DNA of 15,990 nt, taken from the NCBI GenBank assembly GCA_900550965.1, contig URUC01000044.1:1-15990 (forward strand). The letters run 5' to 3'. Shown here piece by piece: positions 6,493-14,007 of this stretch. The notes beneath the pieces are model-generated. The model ran no database searches. It saw only the letters and a list, made by a program, of their open reading frames with translations, and was not told the DNA's origin. The stretch comes from an uncultured Collinsella sp. (GTDB taxonomy: Bacteria; Actinomycetota; Coriobacteriia; Coriobacteriales; Coriobacteriaceae). Positions within the stretch are counted from its first letter, which is position 1, and every line of letters begins with the position of its first letter. The position numbers and the translations under genes were made by a program.

Positions 6493-8721
6493 GTGGCACA
6501 CAACAAACTGGAGGCAAACCTCCAAGACCAGCGCGGGCAAGGCGGGCACGGAGCCATCCCCCTCTCCGCTGGCATGCTGCTCGTAACGCTCGGCGTCGTC
6601 TATGGCGACATCGGCACGAGCCCCATGTACACCATGAAATCAATCGTCGCCAACAACGGCGGCATCGGTACCGTCAGCGAGGACATGATCCTGGGCGCGC
6701 TTTCGCTCGTCATCTGGACCATGACGCTCGTGACCACGGTCAAGTACGTGGTAATCGCCATGAAGGCCGACAACCACAACGAAGGCGGCATCTTCGCCCT
6801 GTTCAGCCTCGTACGCAAGGTGGCACCATGGCTGATTCTGCCCGCCATGATCGGCGGCGCGGCGCTGCTCGCCGACGGCATCCTCACCCCCGCCGTCACG
6901 GTCACCACAGCCATCGAGGGTCTACGCACCATCGAATGGGGCCATGCGCTGCTGGGCGACGGCCAGACCAACGTCATCATCATCACCATCATCATTATCT
7001 GCGGCCTATTTGCCATGCAGCGCGCCGGCACCTCGTCAATCGGCAAGCTCTTCGGCCCGCTCATGACGCTGTGGTTCCTGTTCCTGGCAGGCGCTGGCCT
7101 GTTCAACATGCTCGGCAACCTGTCCATCTTGCGCGCGCTCAACCCCATCCGCGGCATCATGTTTCTGTTCTCGCCCATCAACCACTCGGGCATTATGGTG
7201 CTCGGCTTTGTCTTCCTATCGACAACCGGTGCCGAGGCGCTCTACTCGGACATGGGCCACGTGGGCAAGGCAAACATCTATGCATCCTGGCCATTTGTTA
7301 AGGCGGCCCTTATCCTCAACTATCTGGGTCAGGGAGCCTGGCTGCTCGCCAATAACTCCAACCCCCAGATGCTCGCGATGGATATCGTCAACCCGTTCTA
7401 TATGACGCTCCCCGAGCCCCTACGCCCCTTTGCCATCGTGCTTTCGGCCGTGGCGGCCATCATCGCCTCACAGGCGCTCATCACCGGCTCGTTCTCGCTG
7501 GTATCCGAGGCAACGCGCCTCAACCTTATGCCGCACCTGCGCATCCACTACCCCAGCGACACCAAGGGCCAGCTCTATATTCCGCTCGTCAATAACATCA
7601 TGTGGGTCGGCTGCATCTTCATCGTGCTGCTGTTCCAAAACTCCGAGCGCATGGAGAGTGCCTACGGCCTCGCCATTACCGTGACCATGCTTATGACCAC
7701 CACGCTTTTGACGAGCTATATCGCCGGCATTCTCAAGCACAAGCTGGGCGCCTGCGTCTTCGCCCTGCTCTTCGGCGCCATTGAGCTGTGCTTTTTCGCC
7801 TCGTGCCTCACCATGTTCTTTGACGGCGGCTATGTGATGATCTTCTTGGCCGCACTGCTGTTTGGCCTTATGTATGTGTGGCGCCGCGGCACCGCCATCG
7901 AGCGCACGCAGACGATCCTGCTGCCCGTCTCCAAGTACATTGACCAGCTCAATCGCCTGCGCAATGACGAGACCTATCCCGTGCTCGCCGACAATCTGGT
8001 ATTTCTCACCAACAGCCCCGACCCGCTCACACTCGACCGCGACGTGCTCTATTCCATCCTGGACAAGCACCCCAAGCGCGCCAAGGCATATTGGTTCATC
8101 AACGTGCACGTTACCGACGAACCCTATACGCACGAGTATTCCGTCGAGACCTTTGGCACGGACTTTTTGTTCCGCGTGCGCCTGGACCTGGGCTTTAAGG
8201 TCAACCAGCGCGTCAACGCCTATCTGCGTCAGATCGTCGGCGACTTGATGGCATCGGGCGAGCTGCCGCCGCAACATCACACCTACTCCATCTACGAGAC
8301 GCGCGGCAACGTAGGTGACTTCCGCTTTTGCATGCTGCGCAAGATGCTTGCCCCCGAAACGGACATCAACCGCAATGACCACCGCGTGATGGCCATCAAG
8401 TACGCCGTCCGCCGCGCCTGCGGAAGCCCGGCACGCTGGTACGGCCTAGAGAACTCGGCCATCATCATTGAGTACGTACCGCTCTTTGCCCGCATGCGCC
8501 CGGCCGTCAAACTTGTGCGCACCCAGGTGCCGCTCGAGGTTCAGATCGAAGAGGCCGAGGAAATGGAGGTCGACATCTTCTCGGACGACTTGGTCAACGG
8601 CAACGAGGCCGGCAAGAGCATGAACGTCGATCCCACCGAGCTGCTCGAGAGCGTCGCCGATACGCCCGAACAGCAACTCGACGGACTCGAGAGCACCCAG
8701 TTCAACGACGCCAACTTCTAA
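6493..8721 (+). CDS. kup: Kup-type potassium uptake permease
   Basis: A KUP/HAK/KT-family K+:H+ symporter of the cytoplasmic membrane. The family signature GDIGTSPMY lies at residues 38-46 at the first transmembrane segment. NEGGIFALFSL, GGAALLADGILTPAVTV, TGAEALYSDMGH and AIIASQALITGSFSL are further recognisable family stretches. About twelve membrane segments are followed by a soluble C-terminal domain (about residue 480 on). At 742 aa it is longer than the 622-aa E. coli Kup, and the last 55 residues are acidic and rich in Glu/Asp. GTG 6493 is preferred because AAGGGAG (6481-6487) sits 5 nt upstream; an in-frame ATG at 6475 would add six residues but has no site. The gene stands alone between the EamA gene and a terminator. 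No c-di-AMP riboswitch was recognised in the leader. Confidence 0.92.
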   Translation: MAHNKLEANLQDQRGQGGHGAIPLSAGMLLVTLGVVYGDIGTSPMYTMKSIVANNGGIGTVSEDMILGALSLVIWTMTLVTTVKYVVIAMKADNHNEGGIFALFSLVRKVAPWLILPAMIGGAALLADGILTPAVTVTTAIEGLRTIEWGHALLGDGQTNVIIITIIIICGLFAMQRAGTSSIGKLFGPLMTLWFLFLAGAGLFNMLGNLSILRALNPIRGIMFLFSPINHSGIMVLGFVFLSTTGAEALYSDMGHVGKANIYASWPFVKAALILNYLGQGAWLLANNSNPQMLAMDIVNPFYMTLPEPLRPFAIVLSAVAAIIASQALITGSFSLVSEATRLNLMPHLRIHYPSDTKGQLYIPLVNNIMWVGCIFIVLLFQNSERMESAYGLAITVTMLMTTTLLTSYIAGILKHKLGACVFALLFGAIELCFFASCLTMFFDGGYVMIFLAALLFGLMYVWRRGTAIERTQTILLPVSKYIDQLNRLRNDETYPVLADNLVFLTNSPDPLTLDRDVLYSILDKHPKRAKAYWFINVHVTDEPYTHEYSVETFGTDFLFRVRLDLGFKVNQRVNAYLRQIVGDLMASGELPPQHHTYSIYETRGNVGDFRFCMLRKMLAPETDINRNDHRVMAIKYAVRRACGSPARWYGLENSAIIIEYVPLFARMRPAVKLVRTQVPLEVQIEEAEEMEVDIFSDDLVNGNEAGKSMNVDPTELLESVADTPEQQLDGLESTQFNDANF

Positions 8722-8744
8722 CACGCCACCAGCCATTGACGACA

Positions 8745-8783
8745 ACGGCCTCGCATCTCATAAGAGGTGCGAGGCCGTTTTAT
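8745..8783 (+). terminator. Intrinsic terminator of kup
   Basis: Arms ACGGCCTCGCATCTC (8745-8759) and GAGGTGCGAGGCCGT (8764-8778) pair with one G-T wobble around a 4-nt loop and run into TTTTAT. On the minus strand the T-run is absent, so it mainly serves kup, although it also lies just past the end of the bile salt hydrolase gene. Confidence 0.88.
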
Positions 8784-8802
8784 GTCGCAACGGACCAGTG
8801 AG

Positions 8803-9768
8803 CTACGAACGGCGCGGCTCGGGAACCACGAGCCTATCGGGGCTCGCGCCCTCGGCATCCATCAGGCTCACGTAGCGAATCGACGGATCCCCATACATCG
8901 CGTAGTAATAATTGCCCGTGCGCGCGCTAAAGCATCCGGTATAGATAGTCTTCTCGAACTTGCCATCGCCCATCCTGGACGCCCCCTCAATCATCACCAC
9001 GCCCTCGAGTGAACGGAACATGCGGACGACGTTTTCGGTCTCGCTCTCCTTTTGCGGGTAATTGGCATTGAGGTACGCCGCCTTTACAAAACGGCTCGGC
9101 GAATAGCAATCGCCCGGAATACCGCGCATGCCGGCACCCGCGCCATAGGGCTTGAGCTCGGCGCCACGCCATGTCGCCGTCTGCGGAAAATCGCTTGTGG
9201 CAGTGATATAGGTGCGCAGGTTTTCCATGTGCCACGGGAAGGTCGGCTGATTGGCAAGGGTGTCGACCGGATCGTCGTATACATGCAGGCCGTCAGCCAT
9301 CATCTCGACCACGATGCTGCGCTGGCTGTCGCCAATAATCCAATGGAGCAGCGACACGCCCAGCCCCTCTCCGGCAGATTTGGCGACAATCACCGTGTCG
9401 CGCAGCGCGGCCTCGACCTCATCGACCGTCGAGAACGTCGCTGCCACCCACAGGGGAAACTCATAGGCCGCGATATTGGTCTTGCCGTCGACAGGGTCCT
9501 CGGCATACTCGGCATAACCCGGGAAATTGAGACCCGCCACGGCGAGGCCCGCATCGTTGCCGCAGTCGAAGAACATAGGGTAGTTCTTGTAATCGATGCA
9601 CATACCGATCACCGCGTGTGCCGCTGTCGTGTCGTCGATAAACGAATACGGAATGTGAAACCCACGCGGCATCACGCGAACCTGTTGGCCGTAGTCAAAG
9701 CTCCAGTCGAGGTTGCGGCCCAGATACATGTTGCCGGAATTATCGGTAAATCGAATGCTCGTACACAT
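8803..9768 (-). CDS. bsh: Bile salt hydrolase (choloylglycine hydrolase, Ntn family)
   Basis: A 321-aa cytoplasmic N-terminal-nucleophile amidase that splits glycine- or taurine-conjugated bile salts. The start MCTSIRF puts the nucleophile Cys at position 2, exposed once Met is removed. Conserved residues follow as in the Bifidobacterium longum enzyme: Arg18 and Asp21 in GRNLDWS, the Asn in FDCGNDAGLA, the Asn in NQPTF and the Arg in SPSRFV. MADGLHVYDD and GVGM-like AGAGMRGIPGD support bile salt hydrolase over penicillin V acylase. The ATG at 9768 has AGGAGG 6 nt upstream; the open frame extends further up, but an upstream start would bury the catalytic Cys. No export signal. It converges on kup, and upstream lies the second deformylase-like gene with a terminator between, so it has its own promoter within about 63 nt. 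No regulator is adjacent. Confidence 0.93.
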   Translation of the reverse strand: MCTSIRFTDNSGNMYLGRNLDWSFDYGQQVRVMPRGFHIPYSFIDDTTAAHAVIGMCIDYKNYPMFFDCGNDAGLAVAGLNFPGYAEYAEDPVDGKTNIAAYEFPLWVAATFSTVDEVEAALRDTVIVAKSAGEGLGVSLLHWIIGDSQRSIVVEMMADGLHVYDDPVDTLANQPTFPWHMENLRTYITATSDFPQTATWRGAELKPYGAGAGMRGIPGDCYSPSRFVKAAYLNANYPQKESETENVVRMFRSLEGVVMIEGASRMGDGKFEKTIYTGCFSARTGNYYYAMYGDPSIRYVSLMDAEGASPDRLVVPEPRRS

Positions 9769-9831
9769 AGCGCCTCCTAGCTTTACGTTCTTGCTAAGGT
9801 TATTGTCACCAAACAAAAAGGCGCTAAACAC

Positions 9832-9866
9832 AAAAGCCCGGACATGACAACAATGTCACGCCCGGA
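9832..9866 (-). terminator. Intrinsic terminator after the second deformylase-like gene
   Basis: On the minus strand CCGGGCGTGACA and TGTCATGTCCGG (9865-9854 and 9849-9838) pair with two G-U wobbles around a 4-nt loop and continue into GGCTTTTG. It separates the gene at 9900-10319 from bsh. Confidence 0.8.
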
Positions 9867-9899
9867 CCAAAAACGACGAAGTGCGGTGCTGTGGTCGCC

Positions 9900-10319
9900 C
9901 TAGACAAGCTTGCCAAGACAGTGATCGATCATATGCTGGATCATCTGCGCCTCGAAGCCCACAAAGTCCTGCTTGCGCTCGCGCATCTTGCCGTCGACGA
10001 TCACGTCATAAGCGACCTTGCACTTGATATAGCGCGTGGACTTGGTGACCTCCTCGTGCGTCAGGCAGCTCTCCTCCATCTTGCTGGCGCCCAGGCCAAA
10101 CACCAGGCGGGGGTTGTAGAGCGCGTGGGGCTCGCCGGCGTCGTCCAGGTAGACGCAGACCTTCTTGGTAACGCCAATCTGGTTAGCGGCAAGGCAGCCG
10201 GCATCGTCGAGCGACTTGATGGTATCGATCAGGTCCTGAGCAACCGACTCGTCCTCGACGGTCGCAACCTCGCAACGCTGGGACAGGATAGCCTCGTCGT
10301 GGCAAAGCTCTTTAATCAT
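9900..10319 (-). CDS. Peptide deformylase-like protein with HMIDH in place of HExxH
   Basis: 139 aa with the same size and layout as short peptide deformylases. Motif 1 is GCLAANQIG (41-49), keeping the Gln. Motif 2 is ESCLT (83-87), where the usual form is EGCLS; the Cys metal ligand is kept. Motif 3 is HMIDH (129-133): both His ligands are present, but the catalytic Glu is Met130. The codon is ATG, read directly from the strand, so this is not a translation error. Known mutants of that Glu in bacterial deformylases lose activity. The protein may thus be a metal-binding non-catalytic paralogue, or use another mechanism. ATG 10319 has GGAGG upstream. Intact length, ribosome binding site and terminator argue against decay. 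It is divergent from the purine permease. Ten of the 13 residues after motif 3 or before it match the other deformylase only loosely, so the two are not recent duplicates. Confidence 0.75.
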   Translation of the reverse strand: MIKELCHDEAILSQRCEVATVEDESVAQDLIDTIKSLDDAGCLAANQIGVTKKVCVYLDDAGEPHALYNPRLVFGLGASKMEESCLTHEEVTKSTRYIKCKVAYDVIVDGKMRERKQDFVGFEAQMIQHMIDHCLGKLV

Positions 10320-10511
10320 ACGTTCCTCCATAGGGTCGTTGTAACCGCTTAAGTATACGGTACCCACACATTTTCATGCGTAAAATACCGTCCGTCTGCT
10401 ACAAAGCGCCGAACATCAACATGCGAGGAACAGCAAGGTTGTAAAGACGATATAGTAAGTGAGTTCGTGTCAATCGGCCTAAACTCGGGGCCGAACAAGG
10501 AAAGGGTATGC
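10320..10511. promoter_or_regulatory. Divergent promoter region, deformylase-like gene / purine permease
   Basis: On the minus strand TATACT within GTACCGTATACTTAAG (about 10360-10346) is a candidate -10 for the deformylase-like gene. On the plus strand TATAGT (10451-10456) is a candidate -10 for the permease. Neither has a clear -35 box. No purine riboswitch fold was recognised. No coding sequence is seen. Confidence 0.3.
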
Positions 10512-11825
10512 ATGGACGAACTTTTTCACGTCAGTGAGCGCAAGTCCACAATCGGGACCGAACTTCGCGCTGGACTGACAACATTCCTGGCGATGGCCTA
10601 CATCATCGCCGTCAACCCCGCAGTGCTCTCGGGCGCTGGCATCGATGCGGGAGCGCTCGCCTGCGCCACCTGCCTGGGCGCCGGCATCATGACCATCTGC
10701 ATGGGTATCTTCGCCAACCGCCCGCTCGCCTGTGCGTCGGGTCTGGGCATCAACGCCATGATTGCGGGCATCGCCACCACCATGTGCGGCGGCGACTGGC
10801 ACGTGGCCATGAGCGTTATCTTCCTCGAGGGCGTCGTCATCTTGCTGCTCGTCCTTTGCGGCCTGCGCGAGGCCATCATGGACGCCATCCCCGTGGTCCT
10901 GCGCCACGCCATCTCGGTGGGCCTGGGCCTGTTTATCGCCATGATCGGCCTGTGCGACGCCGGCATCATCACCGCTGGCGCCGGCACGCTCGTCGGCTTG
11001 GGTGACATCACCTCCCCCACCTTTATCGTCGGCATCATCTCCATCGTCGTGACGGTTGCCCTGGCTTCCCGCAACGTGCCGGGCTCGCTGCTCATCGGCA
11101 TCATCGTCGCCGTTATCGCCGGTATCCCGCTGGGCGTCACCCATGCGCCCGAGGGCCTCATCGCACCGCTCGACTTCTCGACCTTTGGCGCCCCGTTTGC
11201 CAGCACCGCCGACGGCAACATGGCCATCGTGAAGGTCCTGACCGACCCGATGCTGCTCGTCGTTGCCTTCTCGCTGCTCATGAGCGACTTCTTCGACACC
11301 ATGGGCACCGCGATGGCCGTCGCCAAGCAGGGCGAGTTCCTGACCGAGGACGGCAATGTCGAGGACATCCGTCCCATCCTGGTCGTCGACTCCGTGGCCG
11401 CTGCTGCCGGTGGCTTTATGGGCGTCTCCTCCATCACTACCTTCGTCGAGTCCACCTCTGGCGCTGCCGACGGTGGTCGCACGGGCCTCACCTCCGTCAC
11501 CACCGGCGTGCTGTTCATTCTCGCCGCGTTCTTCTCCCCCATCGTCACCATCGTTTCCAGTGCCGCCACCTGCGGTGCTCTGGTCTACGTCGGCTACCTC
11601 ATGATGAGCGAGGCCTCCGAGATCGACTGGTCCGACGTGTCGCAGGGCTTCCCGGCGTTCATGATTGTCGCCGGCGTGCCCTTCACCTACTCCATCTCTG
11701 CCGGCATTGGTCTGGGCTTTATCGCCTACGTGGTCGTCGCGCTCTTTAAGGGCGAGGCCTCCAAGATCAAGCCGCTCATGTGGATCGCAGCCCTCGCCTT
11801 CCTCGTCTACTTCTTTGTAGCGTAG
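10512..11825 (+). CDS. NCS2-family purine permease, AzgA/PbuG type
   Basis: A 437-aa membrane protein, matching the usual length of the AzgA-like branch of the NCS2 family, which takes up adenine, guanine or hypoxanthine by H+ symport. Recognisable family stretches are RAGLTTFLAMAYIIAVNPAVLS near the N-terminus, ANRPLACASGLGINAMIA, SLLMSDFFDTMGTAMAVAKQ and the late SSITTFVESTSGAADGGRTGLTS segment. Multiple hydrophobic segments continue to the C-terminus. ATG 10512 is chosen because AAGGAAAGGG lies just upstream and the protein then starts MDELFHVSERKS, typical of the family. The gene is monocistronic with a strong terminator. Specificity among purines is not readable; no purine metabolism gene is adjacent. 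Confidence 0.9.
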   Translation: MDELFHVSERKSTIGTELRAGLTTFLAMAYIIAVNPAVLSGAGIDAGALACATCLGAGIMTICMGIFANRPLACASGLGINAMIAGIATTMCGGDWHVAMSVIFLEGVVILLLVLCGLREAIMDAIPVVLRHAISVGLGLFIAMIGLCDAGIITAGAGTLVGLGDITSPTFIVGIISIVVTVALASRNVPGSLLIGIIVAVIAGIPLGVTHAPEGLIAPLDFSTFGAPFASTADGNMAIVKVLTDPMLLVVAFSLLMSDFFDTMGTAMAVAKQGEFLTEDGNVEDIRPILVVDSVAAAAGGFMGVSSITTFVESTSGAADGGRTGLTSVTTGVLFILAAFFSPIVTIVSSAATCGALVYVGYLMMSEASEIDWSDVSQGFPAFMIVAGVPFTYSISAGIGLGFIAYVVVALFKGEASKIKPLMWIAALAFLVYFFVA

Positions 11826-11848
11826 GCGCAAGATTCGCAATACCAAAC

Positions 11849-11892
11849 AGCAAAGCGCGGAGTCGCATCGAGCGGCTCCGCGCTTTGCTTTT
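11849..11892 (+). terminator. Intrinsic terminator of the purine permease
   Basis: Perfect 14-bp arms AGCAAAGCGCGGAG (11849-11862) and CTCCGCGCTTTGCT (11876-11889) around a 13-nt loop, followed by TTTT. A degraded relative of the same hairpin recurs at 13928-13955 upstream of the second surface-protein gene. Confidence 0.9.
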
Positions 11893-11935
11893 AAAGCCAG
11901 GCGCCACACGGACGCGCGATGTATTGCTTCGCAAG

Positions 11936-12032
11936 TTTTGGACGTTTTGCTCTCCAAACGGCACTACCGCCGGCTACATCCTGCAGATATGCTGGGCGTA
12001 ATCGCATAGGCCCTATGAGGATGGGAGTAACC
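11936..12032 (+). promoter_or_regulatory. Conserved leader of surface protein 1
   Basis: Bases 11936-11994 are identical to 14008-14066 except at two positions. They begin with a small hairpin TTTGGA/TCCAAA (11937-11942/11953-11958), and both differences fall in its 10-nt loop. GATATGCTG ends the block. After a variable stretch comes the palindrome ATAGG-C-CCTAT (12006-12016), then GGGAG and the ATG. No orthodox promoter was recognised, so whether this is promoter DNA or a structured 5' leader is open. Confidence 0.55.
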
Positions 12033-13802
12033 ATGGCCGCCTTGTTCACGACCCCCAAGCGCAATGACAAAACCTCTGGAGCCCATTTTGTCGAGCCCGA
12101 CGTGCGCCGTCGCACGCTGCTCGCACACGGCAGCTGGCGCCGCGTGACACGCCGCATCGTTGTAGGCGCCGTATGCGCGCTCACGGTAAGTTCGCTGCTC
12201 ATGCCGAGCGTCTCGCTCGCGGCCGAGTGGGTGGACGTCGGCGGCACCCAATACAACGCCGGCACCGCGGCGGGCGACGCCGCCGGCACCTGGAGCTGGG
12301 ACGGCGCCGACGACATGAAGCTCAACGGCTATAACGGCGGCGCGATCGAGGCAGCGGGCAAGCTCAACGTGAGCTACGAGGGCAACAACACCGTCACTAA
12401 CGACAACGGCCGCGGCATCAAGGTTAAGGATGGCGCGAACGAGAACGCCGAGCTTAATATTCAGGGCGACGCGTCCAGCACGCTCAACGTGACATCTTCT
12501 CGTGACGCCATCACTTCCGTCGGCAACATCAACATCGACGGCGCTGGCACTGTCAACGCCACGAGCACCGAGCACGATGCCATCGATGCCGGGGGCGATG
12601 TCACCATCAAGGGCTCGGGAAACGTTAACGCCACGGGCGATTCGGATGGCATCAGGGCCGACGGCAACATCACGATCGACAACAGCGGAACCGTCACCGC
12701 CAAGGCCACCGAGGATCAGGGTATCGATGCTAACGAGAACCTCATCATAAAGGGCGGCGGCAAGGTAGAGGCAAGCTCTATCAAAGACAATGCGATTTGG
12801 GCCGACGGCAACATCGAGATCTCGGGTGGCAGCCAGGTCAAGGCAAGCTCCGAGGAAGACGCCGCCATCGACGGTAAAAACAGCCTCACGGTCACGAACG
12901 CTTCCCTCAACGCAAGTGGCGTTGGGTATGGCATCTATGTCTACAAGGGCATCACGCTCGATGGCGCGACCGTGACGGTCCGCGCAAGCTCAGATGGCGG
13001 GGAAGCCAGCGCACTCTTCACCGATGAGGACAACATCGTCATCAAGAACGGCTCGACTGTGGATGCGCTCGCAGAAGGCAGGTTCTCGGTTGCAATCTCC
13101 ACCAGTAATTTCTACTCCGACGAAGCGGGTGGCCATATCTACATCAGCGACTCCGTTGTCAAGGCCATAGCCCGCTATGCCGAGACCGGCGGCGACGGCC
13201 CCGACCACTACAGTGGAGACCAAAACGACGAAATCATCCCTGAGTCCGAGGGCCTGAACATCGGCATCTTCGCGCAGACCGAGAAGGGCATCACGCCCGC
13301 GACCATCTCGATCGTCCGCAGCAAGGTCACGGCCGAGGGAGACACGGCGGCTATCTTCGCCCTTGCCATGAGCGCGGACGGCAAGGCGATCGGCACCATC
13401 GAAATCAAGGACGCCATCATCCAGACGCCTGCAGGCGGCAAAGTCATTGACTATCGCAACAAGGAAGAGCTCAGCGACGGCATCGTCTACGAGGCGGGGC
13501 AGACCATTGGCACGGGCGATGCCACGATTGACTCCCCCTATGACGCCGCTGTCGCCAAGAGCACGGTCATCGCGCCTCCCGAAGAGACCAAACCCGGGGA
13601 AAAGCCCGGCGAGACCAAGCCGGGTTCCAAGTCTAAGAGCGCGAAGACGACCAAGACCGTTGCAGTTGCAGTCACGGGAGCCAAGATCGCCGGCAAACTC
13701 GCAGCGACCGGCGACGCCTCGAGCGCAGCCATCGTGGCAGCCGCCCTTGCGGGAACAGCCGCCATCGCCGCGGGCGCCGTGGTGAGCCGCAAGCGCTCAT
13801 AG
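12033..13802 (+). CDS. Secreted beta-helix repeat surface protein with LAATG sorting signal (paralogue 1)
   Basis: 589 aa, probably exported and attached to the wall. Residues 1-42 are an unusually long basic n-region (PKRND, VRRR, WRRVTRR). The hydrophobic core runs about 42-60, and cleavage is likely near SLA-AEW (63/64). From about 95 to 460 the chain is made of about 23-residue repeats of the form xINIDGxGTVNAT...DAIDAGGD, with regular I/V, D/N, G and alternating beta pattern, as in right-handed beta-helices; it recalls the Cthe_2159-like carbohydrate-binding family. A Pro/Lys/Glu linker (about 510-540) leads to LAATGD (556-561), a hydrophobic stretch and RKRS. This is the layout of sortase substrates, with LAxTG as for class E sortases. 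ATG 12033 has GGGAG 5 nt upstream; the open frame continues upward but only through the leader. Ligand unknown; adhesin or glycan binder is inference. Confidence 0.8.
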   Translation: MAALFTTPKRNDKTSGAHFVEPDVRRRTLLAHGSWRRVTRRIVVGAVCALTVSSLLMPSVSLAAEWVDVGGTQYNAGTAAGDAAGTWSWDGADDMKLNGYNGGAIEAAGKLNVSYEGNNTVTNDNGRGIKVKDGANENAELNIQGDASSTLNVTSSRDAITSVGNINIDGAGTVNATSTEHDAIDAGGDVTIKGSGNVNATGDSDGIRADGNITIDNSGTVTAKATEDQGIDANENLIIKGGGKVEASSIKDNAIWADGNIEISGGSQVKASSEEDAAIDGKNSLTVTNASLNASGVGYGIYVYKGITLDGATVTVRASSDGGEASALFTDEDNIVIKNGSTVDALAEGRFSVAISTSNFYSDEAGGHIYISDSVVKAIARYAETGGDGPDHYSGDQNDEIIPESEGLNIGIFAQTEKGITPATISIVRSKVTAEGDTAAIFALAMSADGKAIGTIEIKDAIIQTPAGGKVIDYRNKEELSDGIVYEAGQTIGTGDATIDSPYDAAVAKSTVIAPPEETKPGEKPGETKPGSKSKSAKTTKTVAVAVTGAKIAGKLAATGDASSAAIVAAALAGTAAIAAGAVVSRKRS

Positions 13803-13860
13803 ACGCCCTTCATACACGAACCGACACTTTTAAAGCCGCCTAGTCCGCGCACCGTTTAGC

Positions 13861-13897
13861 AACGCCACCGCCGAGCTCCCCTCCGGCGGTGGCGTTT
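13861..13897 (+). terminator. Intrinsic terminator of surface protein 1
   Basis: Perfect 13-bp arms AACGCCACCGCCG (13861-13873) and CGGCGGTGGCGTT (13884-13896) with loop AGCTCCCCTC. The T-tail is short (TTTCC). The hairpin is identical to the one at the end of the window. Confidence 0.8.
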
Positions 13898-14007
13898 CCT
13901 GTTTGCACTCGTATGGCGCACACGCGAGCGGAGTCGCAACAGGCGGCTCCGCGCTTTGTGATTAATGCCCGACAACGCGTAGGTGCGCAGCTTATTCCTC
14001 TTCCGGA
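13898..14007. other. Spacer between the duplicated units with a degraded terminator copy
   Basis: No gene is seen. GCGGAG (13928-13933) and CTCCGC (13947-13952), followed by GCTTTG, match the loop side and stem core of the permease terminator at 11849-11892 (both contain GGAGTCGCA and GCGGCTCCGCGCTTTG). The outer stem has lost pairing here. The remaining bases up to the leader show no resemblance to the first copy. Confidence 0.5.

Larger units (their letters stand above)
11936..13897 (+). repeat. Tandem duplication, copy 1 (leader, surface protein 1, terminator)
   Basis: This unit and the next share the leader, the whole coding plan and the terminator hairpin, with corresponding points 2072 bp (start codons) and 2092 bp (terminators) apart. 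The order leader-gene-terminator is kept, so the whole transcription unit was duplicated. Confidence 0.8.

Noticed and set aside
7468..8382. Minus-strand open frame of 304 codons opposite kup
   Set aside because: Shadow frame; the plus strand is a complete Kup with family motifs.
8803..9768. Penicillin V acylase instead of bile salt hydrolase
   Set aside because: Same superfamily, but stretches such as NFPGYA, NQPTF, MENLR and SPSRF follow the bifidobacterial bile salt hydrolase closely.
10320..10511. Purine riboswitch before the purine permease
   Set aside because: No three-way junction with the conserved loop sequences was found.
10479..11957. Long open frame on the minus strand (492 codons) opposite the purine permease
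   Set aside because: Product is rich in Asp/Gly/His with no family look, and the plus strand encodes a clear NCS2 permease. It is an antisense shadow of high-GC codon use.
11919..12032. Upstream extension of surface protein 1 to the first in-frame ATG
   Set aside because: It would run through the conserved leader, lacks a ribosome binding site, and the corresponding extension in copy 2 differs; the GGGAG-ATG at 12033 and 14105 is shared.
12480..13100. CRISPR-like or satellite repeats in the surface-protein gene
   Set aside because: The periodicity is that of degenerate 23-residue coding repeats in frame, without identical DNA repeats or unique spacers.
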